Shown here: positions 26,766 to 35,967 of the stretch, piece by piece
Numbering within the stretch: the first letter of the stretch is position 1
Layout: each line of letters opens with the position of its first letter
Assembly (NCBI RefSeq): GCF_018967865.2
Contig: NZ_JAHLZY020000001.1
Span: 992,001 to 1,056,000 of the forward strand
Origin: Hymenobacter siberiensis
GTDB taxonomy: Bacteria > Bacteroidota > Bacteroidia > Cytophagales > Hymenobacteraceae
DNA length: 64,000 nucleotides
Direction: 5' to 3'
Program-made: the position numbers and the translations under genes
The notes under the pieces: model-generated
Told to the model about the DNA's origin: nothing
Databases searched by the model: none
Seen by the model: the letters and a program-made list of their open reading frames with translations, nothing else

Positions 26766-27082
26766 GCGTTTGAGAAAATCAATAAATTGCATTGATGGAA
26801 GTTTGTTATCTGTATTTCAGATTGTTGCATCAGAATAACCAGCTATAAGGAAATTCGGACCCGGTTTGGTAAAGACTCGGACAGCCCCATCAATCACACC
26901 CAGTATAGCTCGCCTTTTCTTCATCGCGATTCTGTACGTCGCCGGCTTCGGCGGCTGCTGGCGCTGTTGCGGCGGAAGCAGCGAGTTTATGGGCCAGGTG
27001 GGGTGATGGTACCCTGTATCGGGGGTGGTTGGTGGCACGCGCCGCAGACGCGCGCCACCAACCACCATTTAGCTCCTCAATC
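26766..27082. other. Gene-free stretch before kdpC with a hairpin and a possible kdpF relic
   Basis: Near 26905-26955 one plus-strand frame reads IARLFFIAILYVAGFGG, the size and character of the single helix of KdpF, but with no start codon. After a frame slip, LLALLRRKQR follows. The stem ggtggttggtggc / gccaccaaccacc (about 27023-27065) sits directly upstream of kdpC and covers the expected 5' leader. Nothing else convincing was seen. Confidence 0.3.
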
Positions 27083-27646
27083 ATGAAAACCCAGCTCAAT
27101 TCCGCCTTCCGCCTTCCCATCGCTCTGCTGGTACTGTGCTGCATCCTATGCCCGGCCTTTGTAGCGGCCGTGGCGCAGGCTGCGCCCGGCGCCGGCGTCC
27201 AAATCAGCCGCAATAGCCCCGTGGCGGGCTTTGCCAACGGGGGCCAGAAGTTTGATGCGCCCGGGTATTTCAACTCGCGGCCCTCGGCAGCCGACTACCA
27301 GGTCGATGCCTCCAGCGGCTCTAATAAAGGCTCTTCGAATCCGGCATGCCTGAAAACGGTGCACAGTCGCCTCACCGCTTTCGCGCAGCAGCGCCCCACG
27401 GCGCTCACCGGCCAGGTACCTGCCGCGCTGCTCACAACCAGCGGCGCGGGGCGCGGCCCGCACCTCTTGCCAGCCGGGGCGCTGGTGCAGGTGGCGCGGG
27501 TGGCGCGGGTACGCGGGCTGCCCGAGGCCCAGGTGAGGGCGCTGGTGGCGCGCCACGTCGAAAAACCGCTGCTGGCGTTCTTCGGTCCGGCCAAAGTGAA
27601 CGTATGGCAACTAAATCTGGCGCTGGACTCGCTGGCCGCCCGGTAA
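27083..27646 (+). CDS. kdpC: Potassium-transporting ATPase C chain, orphan and diverged
   Basis: KdpC is the periplasmic-facing, one-TM subunit that helps assemble the KdpFABC potassium pump. The 187-residue protein has the N-terminal helix (LPIALLVLCCILCPAFVAAV) and the family blocks FDAPGYFNSRPSAADY, GSNKGSSNP, LLTTSGAGRGPHLLPAGAL and VARVRGLPEAQVRALV, ending KVNVWQLNLALDSL. The region around 35-55, normally holding the LIGQxF motif, is weakened (VAGFANGGQKF). kdpA and kdpB are missing upstream, so it cannot serve a local pump. The porin gene follows at once, as in kdp operons of related bacteria. Confidence 0.85.
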   Translation: MKTQLNSAFRLPIALLVLCCILCPAFVAAVAQAAPGAGVQISRNSPVAGFANGGQKFDAPGYFNSRPSAADYQVDASSGSNKGSSNPACLKTVHSRLTAFAQQRPTALTGQVPAALLTTSGAGRGPHLLPAGALVQVARVARVRGLPEAQVRALVARHVEKPLLAFFGPAKVNVWQLNLALDSLAAR

Positions 27647-27669
27647 TTTATTTCTTGTAAAATTTGTTG

Positions 27670-28779
27670 ATGAAGCTTTCTATCTCTCTGTTGCTGGCTG
27701 CGCTACCGCTGGCTGCCACCGCCCAAACTACTCCCGAAACGACACCGCCGCCTGCTGTCGCCACTGCCACACCCTCGCCGCTCAGCTACTATGGCTTCGT
27801 GGATGGCTACTACGGCTATGATTTTGACTATGCCAATGGCAATAGCCGGCCCTCCTTTATTTTCTCGCACAACCGCCAGAACGAGTTCACGGTGAACCAG
27901 GCGTTGGTTGGGGTTCGCTACAACGATGGCACGGTGCGCGGCACGGTGGGCCTGCACACGGGTTCGTATCCGGCGGCCAACTACTCGAAGGAAGACCTGG
28001 TGTTCCAGCATATCTACGAGGCGTACGCGGGTTTCCGGCCGTTTGCCAAGGCGTGGCTGGACTTCGGAATTTTCAACTCACACCTGGGTTTCGAATCGGC
28101 CCTGTCGAAGGACAATTGGACGCTCACCCGCTCGCTGAACGCCGAAAACTCGCCTTATTTCGAAACCGGTGCCCGCTTCACCTACGAAGTCGGCCCCAAG
28201 CTCACCCTCACCGGGCTGGTGCTGAACGGCTGGCAGAACATCCGCGAAACCAACCAGGCCAAGGCCCTCGGCACCCAGCTGCAGTGGAAGCCGTCGGACA
28301 AGGTGCTCATCAACAGCAGCACGTTCTACGGCAACGAGCAGCCCACCGGCCTGGGCATCCGCCGCCGCTATTTCCACGATTTTTACATCACCTACGCCGC
28401 CACCGAGCGCGTGAACCTGGCGCTGGTGTTCGACGTGGGCAAGCAGCAGAGCGCCAGCCAGGAGAAGTACGATACCTGGCACACAGCCTCGGCTTTCGTG
28501 AAGTATAAGCTGGCCGAAAAGTTTTCCACCACGCTGCGCGGCGAGTACTACTACGCCGAGCGCGGCGTCATCATCAACAGCATTTCGCCCACCGCTTTCG
28601 ATGCCGATTTCCGGGTGGTCGGCGGCTCGCTCAACCTCGACTACGCGCCCGCCAGCAACGTGCTATGCCGCGTCGAAGGCCGATATTTGAACGGGGCGAG
28701 CGGCGTATTTTCTCGCGTGGATAACCCCGATAACCGCAGCTATGGCAACGTGACGACGAGCATCGCGCTGTCGTTTTAA
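27670..28779 (+). CDS. Outer-membrane porin (OmpL-like, bbp2-type beta-barrel)
   Basis: 369 residues from ATG 27670, with signal peptide MKLSISLLLAALPLAATAQ. The barrel is rich in aromatic girdles and has the family opening YYGFVDGYYGYDFDYANGN, then KAWLDFGIFNSHLGFESAL, and a C-terminal strand SYGNVTTSIALSF ending in Phe. Members of this porin group often follow kdpC in Bacteroidota kdp operons and are presumed to let ions through the outer membrane. Gap to kdpC is 23 nt, so the two are probably co-transcribed. Confidence 0.88.
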   Translation: MKLSISLLLAALPLAATAQTTPETTPPPAVATATPSPLSYYGFVDGYYGYDFDYANGNSRPSFIFSHNRQNEFTVNQALVGVRYNDGTVRGTVGLHTGSYPAANYSKEDLVFQHIYEAYAGFRPFAKAWLDFGIFNSHLGFESALSKDNWTLTRSLNAENSPYFETGARFTYEVGPKLTLTGLVLNGWQNIRETNQAKALGTQLQWKPSDKVLINSSTFYGNEQPTGLGIRRRYFHDFYITYAATERVNLALVFDVGKQQSASQEKYDTWHTASAFVKYKLAEKFSTTLRGEYYYAERGVIINSISPTAFDADFRVVGGSLNLDYAPASNVLCRVEGRYLNGASGVFSRVDNPDNRSYGNVTTSIALSF

Positions 28780-28895
28780 GCGGTGATAGGCCAACGGCCA
28801 GCCACTCGAACGTGGATGCCATGACGGGATTGGACAGGATTGCCGGTGGCGGCTTATCAGGGCTGCCTCAAACAGCTTTCTGGGGGGCTGATTGG

Positions 28896-29300
28896 CTATT
28901 GAAAGTGCTGCTGGAGCACGGCATCGAGTTTCTCCAGGGTGAGGGGCTTGGTGATGTGGCCGGCGGCGGGCAGAGCTTCAAGGCAGGTGAGGTCGCGCAG
29001 GTCCATGGAAGTGGTGAGGACCACCACGGTGGTGTCGCGCCGCTGGGGCAGCGGCAATTGCTGGTAGGCCTGCAAAAACTCAATGCCATTCATAACGGGC
29101 ATCTGAATATCGAGCAGAATAAGGGCCGGGTAGCTAGGCTGGGACGCGGTGCTGGCCTGCTGGATTACAGCCAGGGCTTCCCGCCCGTTTTCGGCCACTA
29201 AAATGTGTTCCGTCACAGCCAGCCGCTTGAGCAGCCGTTCATTCAGAAAATTATTGGTCGGGTCGTCATCGACCAACAGCACACTGCTTAGCTTAGGCAT
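28896..29300 (-). CDS. Single-domain response regulator, partner of the adjacent kinase
   Basis: 134 residues, receiver only: acidic cluster D11-D13, phosphoacceptor D64 (LILLDIQMPVMNG), Thr97-Ser98, Lys118 (HITKPL). It starts 32 nt after the histidine kinase stop on the same strand and is probably co-transcribed. Paralogue of the receiver at 10995. Lacking an output domain, it likely passes phosphate on or controls a protein target. Confidence 0.92.
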   Translation of the reverse strand: MPKLSSVLLVDDDPTNNFLNERLLKRLAVTEHILVAENGREALAVIQQASTASQPSYPALILLDIQMPVMNGIEFLQAYQQLPLPQRRDTTVVVLTTSMDLRDLTCLEALPAAGHITKPLTLEKLDAVLQQHFQ

Positions 29301-29332
29301 AGCCACCCCTACGTAGCGGCCGGGGGTTAGGT

Positions 29333-31942
29333 TCAGGCGCGGTCGGGCAGCACTACGGTGAAGGTGGAGCCTACGCCCGGCTCGCTCTGCACCCGGATGC
29401 TGCCACCCGCGTTTTCTACCATGCGCTTGACCATGTACAGGCCCACGCCGGTGCCCTCGACGTGGGTGTGCAGGCGCCGGAACATCACAAACAGCTTGGT
29501 CTGCTCGGCTTCGGTCAGGCCCAGGCCGTTGTCGTGCACTTCCAGCTGCACCTGGCCCTGGCGGCGCGTGGCGCACAGCAGCACCTGCGGGGCCCGGCCC
29601 GGCACCTGGTACTTAATGGCGTTGCTGAGCAGGTTATACAGGATGCTGCGCAGGTTTTTGGGCGAAAAGCGCACGGTGGGGCAGTCGGCCACATCCAGGT
29701 TGAGGTGGCCGCCGGCGGCGGCCAGGGCCGGTTCCAGGTCGAGGCGCACGGTTTCGGCCAGGGCGGCCAGGTCCACGGCTTCGGCGGGCTCGGCGTGGGC
29801 CTGCTGCAGCTTGCTCACATCGGTGAGGTGGCCGAGGGTGCGCTGAAAACGGGTGACCGAGCCACTCATCATGTCCAGCAGGTGGGTCACGTCGGGGGCG
29901 TGGCGCACGGTGGCGGGCAGCTGCTCGGCCAGGGCCAGCAGCAGGCCTTCGATGTTGGCAATGGGGGCTTTGAGGTCGTGCGAGGCGGTGTAAACGAACG
30001 TGTCCAGGTCCACGTTGGTGTGGTTGAGCCGGTCGTTGGTGTCGCGCAGCTCCTCGTTGGCGGCCAGCATTTCTTCGTTGATGGCGGCCAGCTCCTCATT
30101 CAGCTCCTGCACGTGCTGGCGGGCGTCCACCTGCTCAGTAATGTCGGTGACGAGGGCATAAAAGCCACGTACTTCGCCGTGGTGCACATCGGGAATGTAG
30201 TCGGTGCGGGTGTGCCGCACAAAGCCCTCGCGGTGGGGCATGCGGGCCTCGAACTCCAGGTGCTCGCCGGCCAGCGCCCGCGCAATGTAGTCCTGCACGG
30301 GGGCGTAGGCCGCGGGGCCGATTATCTCCAGCACCGACTTGCCCATCATGGTTTCGGGGTCGCGGCCGAACCAGCGGCGATACGACTGATTCACGAACTG
30401 ATAAAGCTCGTCGCGGTCAACATAGGAGATGAGCACGGGTAGGGCATCGGTGAGCAGGCGCGGGCGCTGGGTGGCGGCTTCGGTGGTCTGGCGGGCCAGC
30501 ACCTGTTCGGTTACCTCGGTGGCGATGCAGGTAATGCCGGTGGGCTGGCCCTGCTCGTTGTGCAGCGGCTGGTACACAAAATTGAAGTATCCCACCTCGT
30601 CGGCTTTGTGGTGGGCCAGGCGAATGGGCTGCTCCTGCGCCACAAAGGCTACGCCCGTGCGGCGCACCTCGTCGAGTAGGACCCGCAGGCCCTGTGCCTG
30701 CATTTCCGGCACCGCCTCAAAAAATGGCAGGCCCACCAGTTGGCTCTGTGCTCGGCCCAGCATGCGGGCCATGGGTGGGTTCACGATTTCCAGCACATAG
30801 TCGGGCCCGTGAAACACGCAGATGGCAACCGGTGCCTGCTCGAACACGCGCTGGAACCGAATGCGCTGGCGCTCGGCCTCGTCCCGGCCCGTCTGGCTTT
30901 CTTGGGTGCGGGCCACCACGCGGCTTTCCAGCTCCTGGTTGAGGCTGCAAAGGGCCTGCTCCGAGTGGGCCAGGGCCGTATTGGTCGCTATAAACTCGTC
31001 GTTGCTGGCCCGCAGCTCCTCGTTGGTAGTGGCCATTTCCTCGTTGATGGCCGCCAGCTCTTCGTTCAGGTTCTGCACTTCCTGGCGGGCCAGCACCTGC
31101 GGCGTCACGTCGTAGGCAAACACAAAAATGCCGGTGATGGCCCCCCGCTGGTCGTGCCGGGCCTGGTAGATGAAGTTGTAGTAGCATTTTTCCAGCTCCC
31201 GGCGGCCTTCGTTGTCGTGGTCGAGCTGCACCAGCATCTCCGAGGCCCGGAAGGTTTCGCCGGTCTGGTACACACTATCCAGCAGGTCGAAAATGGGCTG
31301 GTCCTCCAGCTCGGGCATGGCCACGGCAACGGACAGCCCTACGAGGGGCCGGTTGCCCACCAGCGCCTGGTAGGCCTGGTTCACGAACTGAAAGGTGTGC
31401 TGCGGCCCGTCGAACACGCAAATCATGGCCGGGGCGTCGTGCAGCATCTGCTCCAGCTGCTGGCGCTGCTGCTCGGTTTCGGCGCGGGCCTCCAGCTCGC
31501 GGGCCTGGCTGATGCGTAGCTCCTCTACGATGGCCGAGCGGGTCTGGTCGTTGGTGTCGGTGAAGTTCACCACCAATACCTCGCCCTGGCGCTGGGCCAC
31601 CAGCAGGTAGTAGCCATTGAGGCCGTCGTGCTGGTAGTTGTTCTGGCGGCGCGCCTCCTGGCCGCTCAAAAATGCGTCGCGGTAGAAGCCGAATACACCG
31701 GCCGCCACCGCCGTCGGAAACAGCGAGAGGAAGGACTCGGTGGGATGCTCGGGCAGGCTCAGCATTTGCCGGGCGGCGGGGTTGAGGTACGCCCAGGCCA
31801 GGTCCACAATGGTGGTGCCGGTGGCATCATATACGGGCCGCAGCAGCATAATGCCGTTTTGGGAAGTGTTGAGCACCACCTGCAACAGGTCCTGCGAAGA
31901 GAGAAGGTCGGCCGGTAGTGGAGGGTGGGGAGAATCAGGCAT
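29333..31942 (-). CDS. PAS-rich sensor histidine kinase without transmembrane segments
   Basis: 869 residues. Four PAS-type domains are recognisable: about 15-135, 165-290 (ending FVFAYDVTPQ), 360-495 (CIATEVTEQ) and 500-625 (LVTDITEQ). Coiled-coil linkers of the form NEELAAINEEM separate them twice. The HisKA core has H655 in TASHDLKAPI, and the HATPase domain has NLLSNAIKYQ, DNGLGLTEAEQ and GTGVGLYMVKRMV. No membrane helix was seen, so it senses a cytoplasmic or membrane-permeant signal. A heme or light ligand cannot be judged from sequence. Confidence 0.93.
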   Translation of the reverse strand: MPDSPHPPLPADLLSSQDLLQVVLNTSQNGIMLLRPVYDATGTTIVDLAWAYLNPAARQMLSLPEHPTESFLSLFPTAVAAGVFGFYRDAFLSGQEARRQNNYQHDGLNGYYLLVAQRQGEVLVVNFTDTNDQTRSAIVEELRISQARELEARAETEQQRQQLEQMLHDAPAMICVFDGPQHTFQFVNQAYQALVGNRPLVGLSVAVAMPELEDQPIFDLLDSVYQTGETFRASEMLVQLDHDNEGRRELEKCYYNFIYQARHDQRGAITGIFVFAYDVTPQVLARQEVQNLNEELAAINEEMATTNEELRASNDEFIATNTALAHSEQALCSLNQELESRVVARTQESQTGRDEAERQRIRFQRVFEQAPVAICVFHGPDYVLEIVNPPMARMLGRAQSQLVGLPFFEAVPEMQAQGLRVLLDEVRRTGVAFVAQEQPIRLAHHKADEVGYFNFVYQPLHNEQGQPTGITCIATEVTEQVLARQTTEAATQRPRLLTDALPVLISYVDRDELYQFVNQSYRRWFGRDPETMMGKSVLEIIGPAAYAPVQDYIARALAGEHLEFEARMPHREGFVRHTRTDYIPDVHHGEVRGFYALVTDITEQVDARQHVQELNEELAAINEEMLAANEELRDTNDRLNHTNVDLDTFVYTASHDLKAPIANIEGLLLALAEQLPATVRHAPDVTHLLDMMSGSVTRFQRTLGHLTDVSKLQQAHAEPAEAVDLAALAETVRLDLEPALAAAGGHLNLDVADCPTVRFSPKNLRSILYNLLSNAIKYQVPGRAPQVLLCATRRQGQVQLEVHDNGLGLTEAEQTKLFVMFRRLHTHVEGTGVGLYMVKRMVENAGGSIRVQSEPGVGSTFTVVLPDRA

Positions 31943-32115
31943 GAAAAACCATACGTAGCTAATGCCCGAACAAGGTACTGCGATTGGGGCCGAATGGCCC
32001 GCCCGGCTCCATTTTACCAGTGCGAGGCGGTTGCGGCCGGGGAGTGGGCGACCGTGATGCTCCGCTGGTGCGCCCGCGCCGCCGAAGCCGTTTTGCCGCT
32101 TCGTTCATTCCGGCG

Positions 32116-32255
32116 GTGGTCTAAAGTCGGGCGGTACGACGACTTTTTGGTCGTCGTACCACTAAACGCTTTCCGGCCGCTGCCATGTGCAATACCAATT
32201 AGTGATACGACGAAGCCCGCTGGCCAATTCATCGCACCACCCGGCTTCTGACCAC
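32116..32255. mobile_element. 140-bp MITE-like element, copy 1 (partial partner at 36648-36750)
   Basis: The ends gtggtctaaagtcgggcggt (left) and gtggtcagaagccgggtggt (right end reversed) match with a few substitutions. The centre has a perfect hairpin (ggtacgacgac / gtcgtcgtacc). The remaining DNA between the histidine kinase and the ABC genes (31943-32282) contains no gene. Confidence 0.75.
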
Positions 32256-32282
32256 TGCCCTCTATCCGGGGGCGGCTGGTAG

Positions 32283-33395
32283 TCAACGGTAGCTGAATAG
32301 CAATATCCCGGCCGCCAGGGCACTGCCGATGGCCAGCAAACCGGTCAACGCAAATAAGTTGGCCAGGAGCAGGAAAAGAAACAGGCCAACTACGATGCGC
32401 AGGTAAAAGGTCATGTGCTGGCCCGTCCGGTAGAGCAAGGCGCGTAGCAGCAGGGTTACGCTCAGCAGCAAAGCGGCCGCTGTTAGGCCGGCGCGGAACC
32501 CGTTTGCCGTCAGCAGCCACGCGAGCTCGGGGAGCAGCAGCACGCCGTACAACAGCACCTGTCGGCCATAGGCTCGTCCCCGGCCGTACGGCAGGTTGCG
32601 CACGAAGGGAAGGTAAAACAATTCGAATTCACCGGCTTGAAAGACCAGGATGACGTGCCCGAACGCACAGCACAGTGCTATCATACCCGCGAGCCGAACA
32701 TCGGCGCGGGCGTCTGAAAAAGCTAGAAGCAGCAACGCAATACTCGCTGCTGATGCCAGCTTGGTCAGCAGATAAGTTATCCGCTTGGTGGCGATGATTT
32801 CGTACAAGAACAGGCTGAATAACGGTTTGGGCTAGTGGTGCGCCTACGTCAGGCCCGCTCGTTTGTCCGGCTTCCCCACCGTGCTGCTGAGCAGGCGCGT
32901 GTAGTAGTACGCGCCGGCCAGGGCGAGCAGCAGCAGTTACGCGGGCAGAAGCGCGGGTACCTGCCAGTGGTGAAAAAAGAACCCGATAACCATGGCGTAG
33001 AGGTACAAAACCACCACCGGCAACAGGATAACTCCTTGCACTACGGCCCACGACATGACCTGTTCTCGCCCCGGCAAGGCGTTGCTGCTGTAGGCCATAA
33101 ATTGCACATCGGGGCTTTTCAAGCGGCCCGCCACGTAATGCCAGCTCTTGAGACTGTAGAGAAAGCCGCCGCCGAGCAGCGCGGCCACGCCAATGGGCTC
33201 GCTCACCGAGAGGATGACCAGCCGAAAGCCGTTCGCAAGAATCTGCGCCTCCGTGAGGTGGTTCTGGTTGGGCACCTGGGTCCAGAAAAAGTTAACGAAC
33301 ACCCCCAGGAACAGCACAATCAGCCAGCCCGTATGCTCCTGATAAAAGCTACGGGCCACGACGTTGAGCAAGACGCGCGTCAGGGGCCTGTTCAT
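32283..33395 (-). pseudogene. ABC transporter permease gene with three in-frame stop codons
   Basis: From ATG 33395 to the TAG at 32283 there is one frame of 371 codons, without any frameshift. It contains TAA at 32937-32939, TAG at 32844-32846 and TAG at 32832-32834. It encodes a multi-helix membrane protein (FLGVFVNFFWTQVP, VVVLYLYAMVIGFFF, LLLLALAGAYYYTRLL, VVGLFLFLLLANLFAL), in the style of ABC-2 permeases. The start overlaps the ATP-binding gene by 4 nt (atga), a normal operon coupling. Inactivation by substitutions alone, while the frame survives, suggests recent decay. The sequence QSSNALPGREQVMS-like region is well kept. Confidence 0.8.
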
Positions 33396-34027
33396 CTGGC
33401 GTGACGCAGGGTGGTGTGTTCGATGAGCAGCTGCTGCATGTCTGGCAGCGCCCCCGCCGCAAAGGCTTGGTGGTAGGAGAGCAGGAAGCTGGTGCCCTGC
33501 TGGGCGTGCTGGTGGGCCATCCACGCGCACAGCACCGGAATAGCCGCCGCGTCCAGGGTGGTCAGCGGCTCGTCGAGCACGATGCAGGTGGGCTGGCCAA
33601 GAAAAGCGAGTACCAGCGACAGCTTCTTGAGCATGCCACTCGAATAGGAGCCTACCGGTTCGTGCACGTAGGCCGTCATGTGCAGGCCTTCTAGGTAGAA
33701 GTCCTCCTGGTGGGGTGGGCCGTTCTTGGCCGTTCGGAACAGGTCAATCAGCTTGCGGCCGGTCAGGAATTCGGGAAATACGGGCTCGGCTTCGGCAAAA
33801 TTGACGAGGCGGCGGTAGGCCACCGCTTGTTTTTTAACGCTCAATTTCCCCGCCAGCAAAATATCGCCCTCAAACGGCGTGATGCCGGCAATGGCGCTGA
33901 GCAGGGTACTCTTGCCCGAGCCATTGGCCCCCTGAACCCAGGAGGTGCCGGAGGCGAAGGCAAACGAATTGATGCGCAGTACCGCCCGCCCGCGGTAGGA
34001 CTTGCTAAAATTCGTGAGTTGCAGCAT
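33392..34027 (-). CDS. ABC transporter ATP-binding protein
   Basis: 211 residues: Walker A QGANGSGKST (about 33-42), signature YSSGMLKKLS, Walker B CIVLDEPLTTLD, H-loop LLSYH. It powers the permease encoded directly downstream, which is broken by nonsense codons, so this subunit may now be without a partner. The substrate of the pair is unknown; compact one-domain ABC-2 systems of this form often handle peptides, lipids or lantibiotic-like compounds. Confidence 0.9.
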   Translation of the reverse strand: MLQLTNFSKSYRGRAVLRINSFAFASGTSWVQGANGSGKSTLLSAIAGITPFEGDILLAGKLSVKKQAVAYRRLVNFAEAEPVFPEFLTGRKLIDLFRTAKNGPPHQEDFYLEGLHMTAYVHEPVGSYSSGMLKKLSLVLAFLGQPTCIVLDEPLTTLDAAAIPVLCAWMAHQHAQQGTSFLLSYHQAFAAGALPDMQQLLIEHTTLRHAR

Positions 34028-34084
34028 GCATCAGCGGAAAAAAAAGATAACGGCCGCAAGGCCGCCAGCTACGCCCGCCGCAAA

Positions 34085-34130
34085 CCAGCAGCCAGCCAGC
34101 CAGCCAGCCAGCAGCCAGCCAGCCAGCTGG
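34085..34130. repeat. CCAG tandem repeat
   Basis: About ten copies of ccag/cagc in the non-coding strip between the ABC gene and the zinc-ribbon gene. A simple repeat prone to slippage. Confidence 0.85.
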
Positions 34131-34250
34131 CAAGCTCCGGGACCAGCCTTCTGCCCAACGCCAATCATCGTCGATTATTGGCGCGATAGAGGCGCTTCGG
34201 CGGCGCACACGCTGGCTAAGCCTGACGTGGTTTTGGCTTACCGCTCCGCA

Positions 34251-34925
34251 CTACCCCACCTTGGTGCCGCAGCCGGGGCAGAATTTCTGTGCCGGTTTCA
34301 GCGCCTCGCCGCAGCTGGTGCAGTGGCGGGGCTGGGTTTGGGCGGTGGCCGGAGTGCCGCAACTGGGGCAGAACTTCTGGCCTGGGGCCAGCTTGGTCTG
34401 GTAGCTCTGGTAGCTCTGGTAGCTCTGGCAGCTCTGGCATTGCAGCAGCGGGTCGCGGTTTAGGAAATCGAGGTTTTTGGTGTAATCCTGCTCGCGCGTT
34501 TTGGTCCGAATTTGCTCGCTCGTGGCTTGGGCCTGCTGGGCGCGAAGCTCCTCCTGCTCGTCGGGGGCGCAGCTTTCGCAGAGGCCGGCGCTGTGGTTCC
34601 AGCAGGCATCGGGGCACACCCAGTGGCCGCAGCGGGTGCACTGCTTGAACTGCTGCGTGCCCTCGGCCACGGCGGTTTGCAGGGCGTCGTCGTGCGCCTT
34701 GCCGCCCACGGCCCGCTGAATGTGGTAGGCCGCGTTTTCGGCCCTGCCCAGCCCGCCAAACAGGCTGCTGGCCGCCTGCAGCAAGCTGCCCGCAATGCCA
34801 ATGGCGTTGGGCTGAAACCGCTACATGTAGCCGTTGCGGCACTTATCGCAATGAAACTTGAACTGGAAGCCCTTATCGGTGGAAAGGTCGTCGTAGTTGG
34901 CAACGAATTGTATCAGGGAGCTCAT
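34251..34925 (-). pseudogene. Zinc-ribbon protein gene with an in-frame amber stop
   Basis: From ATG 34925 the frame reads MSSLIQFVANYDDLSTDKGF, then a CDKC half-knuckle, and meets TAG at 34821-34823 after 34 codons. The same frame then runs on for another 190 codons with CTRCGHWVCPDACW, CESC, FCPSCG, CTSCGEALKPAQKFCPGCG. So four to five Cys-pair modules are spread through one protein, as expected of a double zinc-ribbon protein. One nonsense change interrupts it. An internal start near 34784 could yield a shortened form. A 9-bp tandem repeat lies inside. Confidence 0.75.
34391..34440 (-). repeat. 9-bp tandem repeat encoding SYQ units
   Basis: Five near-identical copies of ctggtagct translate to SCQSYQSYQSYQ in the zinc-ribbon frame. 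The unit is a multiple of three, so copy number can change without losing frame. Confidence 0.85.
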
Positions 34926-34994
34926 GGGGCGATGGAGAGAAGTGACGGGTAAAAGTAGCGTCAAATACCAATATGATGATACTGAAGGCCCCTA

Positions 34995-35832
34995 GAGCGT
35001 GAGGACAATTACCTTTGCTTTGGCAATCGTTTATAACGAAGAAATTATTTATGAGAAGACATGAGATTAGCGATGCTCAATGGCTGGCGGTGAGTCCCCT
35101 TTTGTCGGGTAAAGCCACGGATTGCGGGGTAACGGGCAAAGACAACCGCTTGTTTTTCAACGCGGTCGTGTGGATAATGCGCACCGGTTGCCCGTGGGCC
35201 GACCTGCCCGAACGCTTCGGCAAATTCAACACCGTGTGCAAGCGCTTCCGGCGCATGGCGACCAAAGGGGTTTGGGAGCGGGCCTTCCAGGCCCTGCAAG
35301 CCCCCGAACTGGACTGGGTCATGCTCGATTCGACCGTCGTGCGGGCGCACCAGCATTCAGCGGGCCAAAAAAAAGTAACGCCGCCACCGAGTGCCTCGGA
35401 CGCAGCCGCGGGGGCATCGGCACCAAAATTCACGCCTGCGTGGAGTCGCTGGGCAACGCCGTGCGGCTGATTGCGACCGAAGGCCAGGCGGGCGACAGCC
35501 CGCAGGCGCTGCCCTTGCTGGCGGACCTGCAGCCGGGCAAAGTGCTGGCCGACACGGCTTACGACAGCGACGCAACCCGCGCCTATTGCACCGAAAGGGG
35601 CATCGAAGCCGTCATTCCCAGCCATCCCAACCGGGTAGAACCCTTGGCAATGGACGAAGAAACCTACCGCGACCGCAACAAAGTCGAGCGCTTTTTTGGC
35701 CGCCTCAAGCAATACCGCCGCCTGGCCACCCGCTACGAAAAAACCGCCGTTTCCTTCCTCGCCTTTTGGTATATTGGTGCTACGCTAGATTGGCTTAGAT
35801 AAATAAATAAATCTTTTATTGTCCTCACGCTC
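34995..35832 (+). mobile_element. IS5-family element (IS427-like group), 838 bp
   Basis: Perfect inverted ends gagcgtgaggacaat (34995-35009 and 35818-35832), flanked by TA, or CTAG counted differently, on both sides. It holds one transposase in two overlapping frames. It lies in non-coding DNA, so no host gene is visibly cut. Confidence 0.9.
35051..35802 (+). CDS. IS5-family DDE transposase made by programmed frameshifting
   Basis: The first frame (35051-35470) begins MRRHEISDAQWLAVSPLL and carries GCPWADLPERFGKF and the first Asp in WVMLDSTVVRAHQHSAG. At the A-run near 35367-35374 (ccaaaaaaaagt) the conserved sequence moves to another frame: RSRGGIGTKIHA, VLADTAYDSD (second Asp) and YRDRNKVERFFGRLKQYRR (Glu), ending at 35802. 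This two-frame layout is normal for the IS427 group, so the element may be active. Confidence 0.88.
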
Positions 35833-35967
35833 TAGCATGGTGCGGCGGTCCTGGCAGCCGCAGCATAGCCCCACTGCCGGCCGTTGTGCCTGTTCAGAAA
35901 TGCAAAAAGCCTGTCGGCCAGAGCATCGCTCCGGCCGACAGGCTTTTTGCTTCGGAAAAAAATCGGG

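Noticed and set aside
34085..34130. CCAG run as a possible CRISPR array
   Set aside because: Units of 4 nt without spacers; a simple tandem repeat. No CRISPR array or cas gene seen in the window.
32832..34823. Genome-wide reassignment of TAG to a sense codon
   Set aside because: Several intact genes end in TAG at the expected place (for example icd and the M16 gene), so TAG is a normal stop here.
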